This document shows positions 16,622-26,766 of a stretch of 64,000 bases of DNA, in pieces. Source of the stretch: Terriglobia bacterium (GTDB taxonomy: Bacteria; Acidobacteriota; Terriglobia; Acidiferrales; UBA7541). The notes under the pieces were generated by a model. The model made no database searches. It was not told where the DNA came from and saw only the letters and a list, made by a program, of their open reading frames with translations. Each line of letters starts with the position of its first letter. Position 1 is the first letter of the stretch. The translations under genes and the position numbers were made by a program. The stretch is from the NCBI GenBank assembly GCA_020073605.1, contig JAIQEW010000001.1, forward strand, positions 124,001-188,000, in the 5' to 3' direction.

Positions 16622-17695
16622 CTACCGCTCGTACCAGTGCGACTTCGGCTGCGGTGGCAGCAGCACGGTTGCCGTCATTCCCGTGAACAGCCTGCGTCCG
16701 TGGCTCGGCAGCGAGACCTTGATCGCAAACGTCTTGATGTCGCGCTTCGTGCGGCTGACGTCGCGCTGCGTGGCGAAATCGTTTTCGACGCCCTTGAAGA
16801 ACACCTGCCCCTGCAAGACATCGCCCGACGGAAGCCTCACGCGCAGCGTCTGCCCGAACTGCAACGAATCGATGTAGCTCTCCTCCACGTCGGCGCGAAC
16901 CCAGAGATGATCCACATCCACGACGACGACAATCGGAGAACCCGGCGAAACCACTTCGCCCTGCTTGGCCACGCGCACCGAAACGATGCCGTCGATCGGC
17001 GCGTAGATTTCGGTGTACCCGAGCTGCGTTTCGGTCTGAGCCGCGGCGGCCCGCGCCTGCTCAAGCTGCGCGAGCGTTGTGGCAATCTCGCTGCCGCGCA
17101 CGTCCACCTGCTTGCGGTTCGCCTGCGCGACTCCGAGAGCGGCCTCCTGCGCGCCGACCGAATCTTCGAGCGCCTTTACGTTGGCCTGCGAAGCCTTGAG
17201 CGCCGCTTCGGCGTGATCCCGGTCCTGCGCCGACGCAACGCCGCCCGCGAAGAGCTTCTGCATCCGGTCGTAGTCGGTCTGATCGCGCCACAAATTGGCG
17301 CGCGCCTGCTCGAGCTGTGCACGGGTCGAAGTCAGGGTGGCGCCCGCCTGCTTCAGCGAAGCCCCGGTCTGGTCATTCGTCCATGAATAGTTGTGATTCG
17401 CCGAGCGGACCTGCGCTTGGAGGCTCGCCACGTTGGCCTTCGCCGCCGCGAGACTCGCCTGAAGCTCCTTGGGATCGAGCTCCGCGATCAGGTCTCCCTT
17501 CTTCACCTCGGAGCCTTCATCGACGGTGAGCTTGATGATGCGGCCCATGATCTGCGGGCTCACAATCACTTCATTGCCGTCGATGATGCCCGTCAGCGGA
17601 ATCTCTTTTCCGTGCGGCGTGCTGAATATGTAGAAGGCGAGCGCAATCAGAAACACGACTGCGATGATGCCGAACGATCTCTGGCTGCTGGTCAT
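16622..17695 (-). CDS. HlyD family membrane fusion (periplasmic adaptor) protein
   Basis: The 357-residue protein has one N-terminal membrane helix (SFGIIAVVFLIALAFYIFS), a lipoyl/barrel-sandwich half-motif (GIIDGNEVIVSPQIMGRI), a long alpha-helical hairpin (residues ~70-200) rich in Ala/Gln, the second half-motif (IYAPIDGIVSVRVAKQGEVV) and a beta-barrel domain. It should link the inner-membrane ABC exporter to an outer-membrane channel, not encoded here. Its ATG overlaps the TetR stop codon (ATGA), implying translational coupling. Confidence 0.93.
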   Translation of the reverse strand: MTSSQRSFGIIAVVFLIALAFYIFSTPHGKEIPLTGIIDGNEVIVSPQIMGRIIKLTVDEGSEVKKGDLIAELDPKELQASLAAAKANVASLQAQVRSANHNYSWTNDQTGASLKQAGATLTSTRAQLEQARANLWRDQTDYDRMQKLFAGGVASAQDRDHAEAALKASQANVKALEDSVGAQEAALGVAQANRKQVDVRGSEIATTLAQLEQARAAAAQTETQLGYTEIYAPIDGIVSVRVAKQGEVVSPGSPIVVVVDVDHLWVRADVEESYIDSLQFGQTLRVRLPSGDVLQGQVFFKGVENDFATQRDVSRTKRDIKTFAIKVSLPSHGRRLFTGMTATVLLPPQPKSHWYER

Positions 17696-18330
17696 CGAGC
17701 CTTCGCTCCCTCGCGGTCCAGTGCCTGGTGAAGGAAATCGAGCAGCGCTCGCTTTCGTTCCGCCACCGCCTGCGGCGCGAGCAGGTTGTGCCCCACCATC
17801 TGGCTCACGATCGGCGCGGAGGCAAAGTACGAAGTCACCATTCCCATGGCAATGCTGGCCGTCTGCCCCGGGTCCACCTTGCGGAATTCACCCGCGGCGA
17901 TTCCTTCGGCGACCGTTCTGGCCAGTTGCCCGTACACCGGGCGGAAATATTCGCGCGCCATGAAGTCGAAGGTGCCGCTCGCTTCCATGGCCTCGCGCTG
18001 CACCAGCAGCGGATAGTTCGGATGCGTCGCCAGAAAATCGAAGTAGCCGCTGACGTAGCTGAAGAATTGTTCGCGCGGCCCGATGTTCTTCGTCGGCAGC
18101 GTGAGCACGCCGCTCCGGAATTGCCGGAGAAGATTTTCGAGGACCGCGCGGTGCAGGCGGCGCTTATCGCCGAAATAGTAGTAAAGCATCGCTTTGTTCG
18201 CGTGCGCCGCCATGGCGATTTCTTCCGTGCGCGCCCCCGCAAGTCCCTGCGCGGCAAAATGCCGCTCGGCGGCGGCGAGAATGCGCCGCGCCGTTGCCGG
18301 GTCCTCCACTCTTCGACGTCCTCTTGCCAT
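17692..18330 (-). CDS. TetR family transcriptional regulator of the efflux operon
   Basis: The 212-residue protein has an N-terminal helix-turn-helix (ILAAAERHFAAQGLAGARTEEIA, then HANKAMLYYYFGDKRRLHRAV) followed by a helical ligand-binding domain of CecR/YbiH-like character. It overlaps hlyD by four bases, so it most likely represses its own operon in response to the pump substrate. The aldo/keto reductase gene ends seven bases upstream, so both may share a promoter beyond 19321. Confidence 0.93.
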   Translation of the reverse strand: MARGRRRVEDPATARRILAAAERHFAAQGLAGARTEEIAMAAHANKAMLYYYFGDKRRLHRAVLENLLRQFRSGVLTLPTKNIGPREQFFSYVSGYFDFLATHPNYPLLVQREAMEASGTFDFMAREYFRPVYGQLARTVAEGIAAGEFRKVDPGQTASIAMGMVTSYFASAPIVSQMVGHNLLAPQAVAERKRALLDFLHQALDREGAKAR

Positions 18331-18337
18331 GATTGTT

Positions 18338-19321
<984 letters not shown>

Positions 19322-19570
19322 GTGCCCTCCAGCACCGTTCGCATTATTCAACCAAACGGTTAGTTTAATCAGTGCCTCGAACCATGTCAAGGAAGGACGT
19401 CAATTTCAGCGGGAAGGGCTTTCGCTCAGCGAAGGACCGCTGCGGTGCGCAAATTTGGCAAATTAGGCCCCTTTAGGGCGCCAAAAGTGGCCAAAATTGC
19501 CACCACCATGAACGAACTAATGCTTCGAGGTCGAACGATTTCGTGCCCGCTTTTCGGCGAGAAACTGACT

Positions 19571-20704
19571 CTAGGCTTCGAGGGCGCCGCCAGAGCCGGC
19601 GGGCAGTTCGATCGAGTATTTCGTGCGGGCTTTTTCGCGGTGCAGCTCAAGAGCCAGCTCGATCAAGCGATCGATGAGCTTCGGATACGGCAGTCCGGAG
19701 GCCTCCCACATCTTCGGATACATGCTGATGGACGTGAAACCGGGGATGGTATTCAGTTCGTTGACGAAAATCTTGTTCGTGCGGCGCTCGAGGAAGAAAT
19801 CGCAGCGCGCCATTCCCGTGCCGTCGATCGAGCGAAACGCGCGCACGGCGTAGTCCTGAAACGTGGCGACCTGCTTCTTCGTGAGCGGCGCGGGAATCAG
19901 CAGCCGAGTTCCCTCTTCCAGATATTTCGCCGTGTAGTCGTAAAATTCGCGATGCGGCAGGATCTCTCCCGGGATCGACGCGCGCACGTCGTTGTTGCCC
20001 AGTACGGAGACTTCGATTTCGCGCGCGGTGACGGCCCGCTCGACGATGATCTTCAGCGCGAACTCCGCCGCGGTATCGATCGCGGCGCCCAATTGGTGCG
20101 TTGCCTTCACGCGCGTCATTCCCACCGACGAGCCGAGCGTGGCGGGCTTCACGAAAACCGGAAAGCGGAATTTCTTCTTGACGCGCCGGATTACATCGGC
20201 GCGCTCGCGCTCCCATTCCTGGCGATGCACGGCGATGAACGGAACGACGGGCAGCCCTTCCTGCACGAACAGCCGCTTCTGCACGTCCTTATCCATGCCC
20301 ACGGCGGACGCGAGGACGCCTGCCCCCACATACGGCAAATTGGCAAGTTCGAGCAAGCCTTGCACGGTGCCGTCTTCGCCAAACGTGCCGTGCAACACGG
20401 GAAACACGACGTCCACTGTGATGCTCGGATGCCCGGCGCTCTGCGCGAGCGGAACGAGCGCAGCGACGGTGGGATCGGATGGAAGCGAAACGCGTTCGCC
20501 CGACTTCAAAACCTCGGGAAGCATCTTCTGCGCGCCCGTGCCGACGAGCCAGCGGCCGTCTTTCGTGATGCCGATGGGAATGGCTTCATATTTCTCGGGA
20601 TCGAGAGCCCGGATCACGGAAGCAGCCGACGCGAGCGACACTTCGTGTTCGCCCGAACGCCCGCCGAAAAGCACGCCGATGCGCAACCGCTTTTGAGAAC
20701 TCAT
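19571..20704 (-). CDS. ddl: D-alanine--D-alanine ligase
   Basis: The 377-residue protein has the Ddl ATP-grasp fold: LRIGVLFGGRSGEHEVSLAS at the N-terminus, the HGTFGEDGTVQGLLE block, the ATP-grasp core (FPVFVKPATLGSSVGMTRV) and the metal/substrate loop (FFLERRTNKIFVNELNTIPG). It makes D-Ala-D-Ala for peptidoglycan. Alanine racemase, its upstream partner in the pathway, lies elsewhere in the window. About 250 bases without a gene separate it from the aldo/keto reductase downstream. Confidence 0.96.
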   Translation of the reverse strand: MSSQKRLRIGVLFGGRSGEHEVSLASAASVIRALDPEKYEAIPIGITKDGRWLVGTGAQKMLPEVLKSGERVSLPSDPTVAALVPLAQSAGHPSITVDVVFPVLHGTFGEDGTVQGLLELANLPYVGAGVLASAVGMDKDVQKRLFVQEGLPVVPFIAVHRQEWERERADVIRRVKKKFRFPVFVKPATLGSSVGMTRVKATHQLGAAIDTAAEFALKIIVERAVTAREIEVSVLGNNDVRASIPGEILPHREFYDYTAKYLEEGTRLLIPAPLTKKQVATFQDYAVRAFRSIDGTGMARCDFFLERRTNKIFVNELNTIPGFTSISMYPKMWEASGLPYPKLIDRLIELALELHREKARTKYSIELPAGSGGALEA

Positions 20705-20790
20705 CTCTGAACAATCCCCCTGACAATCGCGGCGCTAATCTCAGACCCGACTCCACGCCAAATGGCAACGGAATGCCAAGCATCTGCGCC

Positions 20791-20816
20791 GGGCGCAGCA
20801 TGCTGCGCCCCTACGA
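20791..20816. repeat. REP-like palindrome ending in GCGCCCCTACG
   Basis: GGGCGCAGCATGCTGCGCCC is a perfect 20-base palindrome followed by CTACGA. It lies between arginase and ddl. The GCGCCCCTACG ending recurs in the copies at 48530-48556 and, as GCCCCTACGA, at 49060-49090, marking a dispersed hairpin family. Confidence 0.6.
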
Positions 20817-20858
20817 AAACCGTCTCGGAATCAACGTGCATGCGCAAAGTGTGCCTTC

Positions 20859-21770
20859 TCAAAGAATCTTCTTCCCCAGTCCGGAGAGAATCAGCTCGAC
20901 TCCCAGAAGCGCGGTCGTATTGTGCAGGTCGATCACCGGGTTGATCTCGACCAGCTCGAAGGAAACCATCTCGCGGCTATCGGCGATCATCTCCATCGCA
21001 AGATGGGCTTCGCGATATGTGACGCCGCCGCGCACCGGCGTGCCGACGCCGGGCGCATCCGACGGATCGACGAAATCCATGTCGAGGCTGACGGCGATTC
21101 CGGCGGTATCGTCGCCTGCAAAGCGCAGCGCTTCGGCCATCACTTCGCGCATGCCGCGCTCATCGATATCGCGCATCGTGAAGACGTGAACGGCGGATTC
21201 CTTGGCGAAGCGCCGCTCCTTCGAATCGAGTTCGCGGATGCCCACGAGGGCGACGTTGCGCGGTTCGATCATGGGTTTCACTCCGGCAAGGCCGGTCAGC
21301 TCCGGCGGGCCGAAGCCCATGATGGAAGCGAGCGGCATTCCGTGAACGTTGCCTGAGGGCGAAGTTTCCGGCGTGTTCATATCGCCGTGCGCGTCGAGCC
21401 AGATCATGCCGATGCGCTTCGACTGCTTTTGGAAGAATGACGCCACTCCGGCCGTGGTGCCGACGGCGATCGAGTGGTCGCCGCCGAGGACGAGCGGCAA
21501 CATGTCCTCTTCGAGAGTTTTGCGGACGGTGTCCGCGAGGCCCTTGCAGGTCTCGGATATTTCTTCGAGGTACTTCGCGTTCTTCTCACCGTAGTGCTGC
21601 TCTTCGGGCTGGCGCACGGAAATGTTGCCGATGTCCTCGACCTGGCGGCCGAGCTGCTTGAGGCGCGTCTGCAAGCCCGCGACGCGCAGCGCCGAAGGTC
21701 CCATGTCCACGCCTCGGCGGCTCGCGCCCAGGTCCATCGGCACACCGATGATGCGGATCTTCTCGGCCAT
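20859..21770 (-). CDS. rocF: Arginase
   Basis: The 303-residue protein is an arginase of the RocF type. The Mn2+-binding motifs are GGDHSIAVGT, WLDAHGDMNT and SLDMDFVDPSDAPG, and the active-site SPSGNVHGMP loop is present. It hydrolyses arginine to ornithine and urea. The start (MAEKIRIIGVPMDLGASRRG) is typical of bacterial arginases. It lies between ddl and asnS on the same strand with a normal intergenic gap, so cotranscription with asnS is possible. Confidence 0.95.
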   Translation of the reverse strand: MAEKIRIIGVPMDLGASRRGVDMGPSALRVAGLQTRLKQLGRQVEDIGNISVRQPEEQHYGEKNAKYLEEISETCKGLADTVRKTLEEDMLPLVLGGDHSIAVGTTAGVASFFQKQSKRIGMIWLDAHGDMNTPETSPSGNVHGMPLASIMGFGPPELTGLAGVKPMIEPRNVALVGIRELDSKERRFAKESAVHVFTMRDIDERGMREVMAEALRFAGDDTAGIAVSLDMDFVDPSDAPGVGTPVRGGVTYREAHLAMEMIADSREMVSFELVEINPVIDLHNTTALLGVELILSGLGKKIL

Positions 21771-21812
21771 TTTGCGTTTTCTCTTCGCGACCCCGGTAAG
21801 GAACAGGGGCCA

Positions 21813-23159
21813 CTAAGGATAGACGCGATAGAGCATTCGTGGGAAGGGGATGACTTCGCGGATGTGCTCCGTCCCGCAAATCCACGCGACGGTGCGTTCG
21901 AGGCCCAGGCCGAACCCGGCGTGGGGCACGCTGCCGTAGCGCCGCAGGTCGAGGTACCACTGAAACGCTTCTTCCGGCAAATTCTGCTCGCGGATGCGCT
22001 GGAGGAGCGTCTCGTAGCTCGATTGGCGTTCGCCGCCGCCGATGATTTCGCCGCCGCCTTCCGGGGCGATCATGTCGAAGCTGAGCGCCAGATCGGGCCG
22101 CGCCGGATCGGTGGCCATGTAGAAGGCTTTCATGGCCGCGGGATAGCGATGGATGATCACCGGCTTTTCGAACTCCTTCGAGAGCAGGGTTTCTTCATCG
22201 CCGCCGAAATCATCGCCCCACTTCGCCGGGTTTCCGGCTTTCTGCAACACCTGCACCGCTTCGTCGTAGCTGATGCGCGGAAACGGCGGCACGATCTTCG
22301 CGAGCTTCGCGGCGTCACGGCCAAGCGTCGAGAGTTCGCGCGCGCGGTTCTGCACCACGGACTGGACGATGGCGCTGACGAGCTCTTCGCCGAGCGCGAT
22401 CATGTCGTCGAGATGCGCGTAGGCGGCCTCGGGCTCGAGCATCCAAAATTCGGTGAGATGACGGCGCGTCTTCGATTTTTCGGCGCGGAACGTGGGGCCG
22501 AACGTGTACACCTTGCCGAGCGCGGCGGCTGTGGCTTCCACGTAGAGCTGGCCGGATTGGGTGAGATACGCCTTCTGATCGTCGATGTAATTCACTTCAA
22601 AAAGCGTCGTGGTGCCTTCGCAGGCCGCGGGCGTGAAGATTGGCGCATCGGTGAGCGTGTAGCCCTGGCCGTCCATGAAATTGCGCGCGGCGCGGATGCA
22701 CTCCGCGCGGATGCGCAGAATGGCGGCCTGGCGCGGCGTGCGAATCCAGAGATGCCGGCGATCGAGAAGGAAATCGACGCCGTGCTCCTTAAGTTGAATG
22801 GGATACGGATCGGACTCGGGAACGCGCTGGATCACTTCAACCGCGCTGATCTGGATTTCAAAGCCGCCCGGCGCGCGCGGCTCGGGCTGGATCTTGCCGG
22901 TGACGACGACGCTCGATTCCTGCGTCAGACCCTTGAGCGCGGCGAATGCCTCCGGGCGCTCCTTCTGCGAAACCACGCCCTGCATCACGCCAGTGCCATC
23001 GCGGAAAATGGGAAAGAGGAGCTTGCCCGATTCGCGCAGATTGTAGAGCCATCCGCGGATGGTGGCCGTCCGTCCGGCGTGCTCGCCGGCGCGCTCGATC
23101 GTGATGATGGGAACCGGTGCTTGTGCTTCCTGGCTCATGGATTCATTGGGAGAAGGCAT
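21813..23159 (-). CDS. asnS: Asparaginyl-tRNA synthetase
   Basis: The protein has an OB-fold anticodon domain ([21 protein letters not shown]) and a class II catalytic core with motif 2 ([17 protein letters not shown]) and motif 3 ([15 protein letters not shown]). The size (about 448 residues) and the absence of AspRS insertions favour AsnRS. The chosen ATG at 23159 overlaps the upstream stop codon as TAATG; another ATG at 23138 is possible and neither has a clear Shine-Dalgarno. The frame extends to 23327, but that part overlaps the epimerase gene and is not synthetase-like. Confidence 0.94.
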   Translation of the reverse strand: MPSPNESMSQEAQAPVPIITIERAGEHAGRTATIRGWLYNLRESGKLLFPIFRDGTGVMQGVVSQKERPEAFAALKGLTQESSVVVTGKIQPEPRAPGGFEIQISAVEVIQRVPESDPYPIQLKEHGVDFLLDRRHLWIRTPRQAAILRIRAECIRAARNFMDGQGYTLTDAPIFTPAACEGTTTLFEVNYIDDQKAYLTQSGQLYVEATAAALGKVYTFGPTFRAEKSKTRRHLTEFWMLEPEAAYAHLDDMIALGEELVSAIVQSVVQNRARELSTLGRDAAKLAKIVPPFPRISYDEAVQVLQKAGNPAKWGDDFGGDEETLLSKEFEKPVIIHRYPAAMKAFYMATDPARPDLALSFDMIAPEGGGEIIGGGERQSSYETLLQRIREQNLPEEAFQWYLDLRRYGSVPHAGFGLGLERTVAWICGTEHIREVIPFPRMLYRVYP

Positions 23160-24046
23160 TACGTCCGCGCGGGACGTGCGCCTTTCTTTTCGAGGTGTTT
23201 TTCGAGCTTGTCGAATACGGCGCGAACCTGATCGAGCGTCGGCCCGCCGGCGGCCTGTTCCTTCAATTCGAGCACGAGCGGGAGAGGTTCGGGTGCGCCG
23301 GCAAAAGCGCCGAGCGCCGCGTCCCAATCGATTCCGCCTTCAAAGGGGAGCAGATGCTCGTCCTTTTCGCCGTGATTGTCGTGAACGTGCGTGGTGACCA
23401 CCCGATCGCGCATCAGGCTGAAATCCGCATCCACGCCGCCGGCCAGGTGCGCGTGGCCGATATCGAAGCAGAACCGCAGGTCGCGCAGATGCGTCTCCTT
23501 GACGAACTGCAACAGCGACGCCGGGGCGCCAATTTCGCTCGGCGTGTTTTCGAGCGCGATCGTGACGCCGCGTTGCTTCGCGAAAGCCGCCAGATGCTCG
23601 AGCGAGCCAAAGGCCGCATCGAGGTTGCGGGGGTCGGCGGCCTGGCGGCTGCTGCCGAGATGCTGAACGAGATAGCGGAACGGGATGATTTCCGCCACAT
23701 CGAGGGCGCGCTTCACTTCGTCCACGGCATCCTGGCGGCGGATGCGCTCCGGCTCGGAAATCGAAACCGGAAGGCCGCTTCCCCGCCCCTGAGCCGAATC
23801 GCGCTCGGTGGGCGCGTGGAGCGAGTGCAGTTCAAGGCCGAGTTCATTCAGCGTACCGGCCAGTTCGCGCACCGACTGTGCAGCGCCGTAGTTGAAATGG
23901 AAGCTGCCGCAAAAGATCTCGATGGCCGAGATTCCCGCCCGCGCGATTTCCGTGAGCAGGGCGGGTGTCAGCGGCTGGCTCACATACCGGTACGTCGAAA
24001 GAATGCGCTGCATCCCACCCCCATGTGCAAATTCCTGCGAGAACAT
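23159..24046 (-). CDS. Sugar phosphate isomerase/epimerase-like TIM barrel
   Basis: The 295-residue protein resembles the AP endonuclease family 2/xylose isomerase-like barrel: [42 protein letters not shown] and [16 protein letters not shown] place the metal-binding Glu, Asp and His residues at strand ends. Such proteins isomerise sugars or inositol derivatives. Another start, the ATG at 24013, would remove 11 residues; neither start has a clean ribosome-binding site. Its stop overlaps the asnS start, so the two genes are probably coupled. Substrate is unknown. Confidence 0.87.
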   Translation of the reverse strand: MFSQEFAHGGGMQRILSTYRYVSQPLTPALLTEIARAGISAIEIFCGSFHFNYGAAQSVRELAGTLNELGLELHSLHAPTERDSAQGRGSGLPVSISEPERIRRQDAVDEVKRALDVAEIIPFRYLVQHLGSSRQAADPRNLDAAFGSLEHLAAFAKQRGVTIALENTPSEIGAPASLLQFVKETHLRDLRFCFDIGHAHLAGGVDADFSLMRDRVVTTHVHDNHGEKDEHLLPFEGGIDWDAALGAFAGAPEPLPLVLELKEQAAGGPTLDQVRAVFDKLEKHLEKKGARPART

Positions 24047-24100
24047 CTATGGTCCGTGGAAATCGCGCCGGCGTCAATAGCGTGCGGGCCGGGCGGCGGA

Positions 24101-24298
24101 TTACTTCGCGAGGAAGGTGACGAATGCCACTGCCACGAGGGCCCCTGTCAACAGAGCGAAGGCAACCCAGCGGGAGATGCCTCGATGGCGCCGGCGCGAC
24201 GCTCGCGCGTGCGTCGCGAGGCGGGCCCCACTCGCGTAGGCAGTACGGACGGACGGGGAATCCACTTCGGAAGAGTAGCCGATGATCTCCTGTGTCAT
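24101..24298 (-). CDS. Small tail-anchored membrane protein
   Basis: The 65-residue frame has a basic, polar N-terminal two-thirds (Ser/Arg-rich) and one C-terminal membrane helix (WVAFALLTGALVAVAFVTFL). It starts at ATG 24298 without an obvious Shine-Dalgarno. It is co-directional with the epimerase gene 54 bases downstream. No family is recognised; it is called because of the clean helix and lack of overlap with another gene. Confidence 0.5.
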   Translation of the reverse strand: MTQEIIGYSSEVDSPSVRTAYASGARLATHARASRRRHRGISRWVAFALLTGALVAVAFVTFLAK

Positions 24299-24538
24299 GA
24301 CGCCGCATAGTAGCGCGATGATGGCGCGGGTCTGAACGATCCGAAGCGGCAGAAGTTCGTAACGGTTATTTACGAAGTTTGGCCGGGCGCCTAAAGTGAT
24401 GAGGTTGGTGAATCAAACGCAGCCGTTCAAACCGGACGTGCTGCCGGATGGGCAGCGCGGCGCCAAGCATGTGCGCCCTCACGAAGAGATCGGGGAGCGA
24501 GCGAGGCGGATGGCGGCATCGCGCCGAAGGTTACTCCG

Positions 24539-25405
24539 TCAGGCGGCTGCGGAGAGAAACTCGACCTGGAAAGACGCCGGCACGAGACCCACGGCGGCAC
24601 CGCGAGCGAGCAATTCGCGCACGGCGCGGCGGCCTTCCTCGCCGTAATCGAGCGTCCATTTGTTCACGTACATGCCGATGAACTTGTCGGCAAGGACCGG
24701 GTCCATGTCGCGGGCAAACTGCAAGGCGTATTCCACGGCCGCCTCGCGGTGCGCGAGCGCGTAGCTGACGCTTTCGCGAATGACGCGCGCCACTTGGCGG
24801 CCCAGCTCCGGACCCATGCTGCGGCGAACCGCGTTCGCGCCGAGCGGGAGAGGAAGGCCGGTGGTTTCCTGCCACCATTGCCCGAGATCGACAACGCGAT
24901 GAAGCCCGATCTGCGAAAAGAGCAGCTGCCCTTCATGAATCAGCAAGCCCGCTTCGACTTCCTTTGCCTGGACCGCTCCAAGAATCTTGTCGAACGGCAT
25001 GGTCACGATTTCGACGTTGGGCTCGAAGAGTTTTAGAGCGAGATACGAGGTCGTCAGAGTGCCGGGGATGGCGATCTTGCGCCCCGCCAGGTCGTTCTTC
25101 TTGATCGGGTGCGAGGAGACCACGATCGGGCCGTAGCCTTCACCGAAACTTGCGCCGCAATCGAGCAGGACGTACTTATCGGCCACGAACGTGTAGCCGT
25201 AGAAGCTTAATGCCGTGATGTCGTACGTTTCCTGGCGCGCCGCATGGTTGAGCGACTCGATGTCGGACAGAATGTGCGTGAATTTGACGCCCGGGAGGCG
25301 CACCTTCTCCGTGGCCAAAGCATAAAACATGAAAGCGTCGTCGCTATCCGGCGAGTGCGCGAGGCGCAGAGCTATCGGTTGGGTTGCCGTGGCTGGTGTG
25401 GGCAT
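24539..25405 (-). CDS. mqnD: 1,4-dihydroxy-6-naphthoate synthase (futalosine pathway)
   Basis: From ATG 25405 the product is 288 residues. It has the MqnD hallmarks LAHSPDSDDAFMFYAL near the N-terminus, the YDITALSFYGYTFVADKY segment, the GPIVVSS strand and the EAGLLIHEGQLLF region of the periplasmic-binding-protein-like fold. MqnD converts cyclic dehypoxanthinyl futalosine to 1,4-dihydroxy-6-naphthoate, a step of menaquinone synthesis. Twelve residues of upstream frame are excluded because they are unlike the family. No other mqn gene is in the window. Confidence 0.94.
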   Translation of the reverse strand: MPTPATATQPIALRLAHSPDSDDAFMFYALATEKVRLPGVKFTHILSDIESLNHAARQETYDITALSFYGYTFVADKYVLLDCGASFGEGYGPIVVSSHPIKKNDLAGRKIAIPGTLTTSYLALKLFEPNVEIVTMPFDKILGAVQAKEVEAGLLIHEGQLLFSQIGLHRVVDLGQWWQETTGLPLPLGANAVRRSMGPELGRQVARVIRESVSYALAHREAAVEYALQFARDMDPVLADKFIGMYVNKWTLDYGEEGRRAVRELLARGAAVGLVPASFQVEFLSAAA

Positions 25406-25632
25406 GTTCGTGACCGTCCTGGCGCTCGAAGGGAGCTCCATCCAACGCCGAGTTTCGGAGACACATGAGGCAAGAGCTTCTTGCCTGCTGCGGTGCCTTC
25501 GAAGAACGATCTGCGTCCGGTGTGAGCGTCTTCCCGAGTGAGCGTCGTGCGAGAACGGCCAAGGATACCATAGGGTGCCCGCGCGCGTACAGGTGCCGCC
25601 AAGGTGGGCCGACGCAACGCGCGGGGGAATCC

Positions 25633-26322
25633 TTAGTCGGATTTCGCAAGAATCAGCGGCAGGAGATACTCCTGAAGCTTCTTGCTCTGCTGCACTCCGA
25701 GGTTTTCAAACTGCAATCCCATGCAATCGTCCCCGGAAACGCGGAGAACGCGCGCGGAGAGCAGGAGCGGCGGGTCGGGCTTCATCTCTAAACCCACTTG
25801 AACGGCCGATCCTTTCGGAAACGCGCCAGACGATTGCACGAACATCCCGCCGATGCTCAGGTCGAGCGTCGAACCCTTCATCCGCACCGATCCGGATTCG
25901 ATGGAAACGTTCAAACGGACCTTTACGCGGCGAAAACGCCGGCGTTCTTGCTCGATGGAGTCCTGCGTGGCGCGCACGAGCCGCAGAATGTCGTGGCGAT
26001 CGATGGGTTTGTACAGGAAGAAGTTCGCACCGGCTTCAAATGCGCGCCCCAGTAGCGTCCGGTCGTCTTCCCCCGTGATCACCATGATCGGCGTGGAGTG
26101 ATTCAAGCCGCCCGAGCGAATCTTGCGCGTGATTTCGATGCCATCGGGCGATGGCATGTGCACGTCCAGAAAAATGGCGTCGAATTTTTCCTTGGCAAGG
26201 TGCGTGAGGGCCATCCCGCCGTGCGTGGCAGACAGGGATTCGATTTCGACCGACCGCAAGACTTCCTGAATCAGCTCGCAAATCGTCGGATCGTCATCAA
26301 CAACGAGGATACGGCCCGGCAT
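25633..26322 (-). CDS. Response regulator with C-terminal PilZ domain
   Basis: The 229-residue protein has a receiver domain (RILVVDDDPTICELI; phospho-acceptor in AIFLDVHMPSPDG; switch Thr in IMVITGEDD; Lys in FFLYKPIDR) followed from about residue 125 by a PilZ domain (RRRFRRVKVRLNVSIESG and TLDLSIGGMFVQ). PilZ binds cyclic di-GMP in many proteins, and the RxxxR and DxSxxG motifs are present. It lies 51 bases after the single-domain receiver gene and probably shares its transcript, suggesting a phosphorelay that meets c-di-GMP signalling (inference). Confidence 0.93.
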   Translation of the reverse strand: MPGRILVVDDDPTICELIQEVLRSVEIESLSATHGGMALTHLAKEKFDAIFLDVHMPSPDGIEITRKIRSGGLNHSTPIMVITGEDDRTLLGRAFEAGANFFLYKPIDRHDILRLVRATQDSIEQERRRFRRVKVRLNVSIESGSVRMKGSTLDLSIGGMFVQSSGAFPKGSAVQVGLEMKPDPPLLLSARVLRVSGDDCMGLQFENLGVQQSKKLQEYLLPLILAKSD

Positions 26323-26373
26323 GTTTACATCTCCCCAAGTGGATGCTGCAAAGGAGGCGGTAATCGCATGCGC

Positions 26374-26766
26374 TCAGGGCCGCGGCTGCAAATGTGCGGC
26401 CACCTGCAACCACCGCTCGATCTGAGCGCCGAGGGCGCGAAAGTCGACCGGCTTCGATACGCACGCGTTGCAGCCCGCCTGAAGGACGCGCTCGTGGTCC
26501 GTGACCATCGCATGTGCCGTCACGGCAATGATGGGAATCTCGCGCAGTTCCGGTTTCCGGCGAATCCAGGCAGCCAGGGCCAAACCGTCCTCCGAGCCGA
26601 GTTGGACGTCCAGCAAAACGGCATGGGGCGGCTCACACTGAAGAACGGCAAACGCCTGCTCCAAATTGGCGGCGGAGAGAACCTCGAAGCCTTCCGATTC
26701 CAGCCAGTCGCACAAGAGCTCGCGATTGGGCTGGTTGTCCTCGACCACGAGAATGCGATGGCTCAT
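26374..26766 (-). CDS. Single-domain response regulator (CheY-like)
   Basis: The 130-residue product is a receiver only: HRILVVEDNQPNRELLCDW at the start, phospho-acceptor Asp in AVLLDVQLGSEDGL, Thr in IIAVTAHAM and Lys in ACVSKPVDFRAL. The ATG overlaps the stop codon of the upstream hybrid kinase (ATGA), implying translational coupling and a functional link as its phosphoryl shuttle or output. It has no DNA-binding or enzymatic output of its own. Confidence 0.93.
   Translation of the reverse strand: MSHRILVVEDNQPNRELLCDWLESEGFEVLSAANLEQAFAVLQCEPPHAVLLDVQLGSEDGLALAAWIRRKPELREIPIIAVTAHAMVTDHERVLQAGCNACVSKPVDFRALGAQIERWLQVAAHLQPRP

Noticed and set aside
19426-19650. A 74-codon minus-strand frame at the end of ddl
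   Set aside because: It overlaps the ddl 3' end in another frame and has no start signal.
21474-23231. A 585-codon plus-strand frame opposite arginase and asnS
   Set aside because: Antisense shadow; both minus-strand genes have full family motifs.
23160-23327. Upstream extension of the asnS frame
   Set aside because: It overlaps the epimerase gene and has Arg-rich shadow composition; AsnRS does not carry such an N-terminal part.
25468-25486. Hairpin AGGCAAGA/TCTTGCCT as a terminator
   Set aside because: The loop is only three bases and no T-run follows on either strand.
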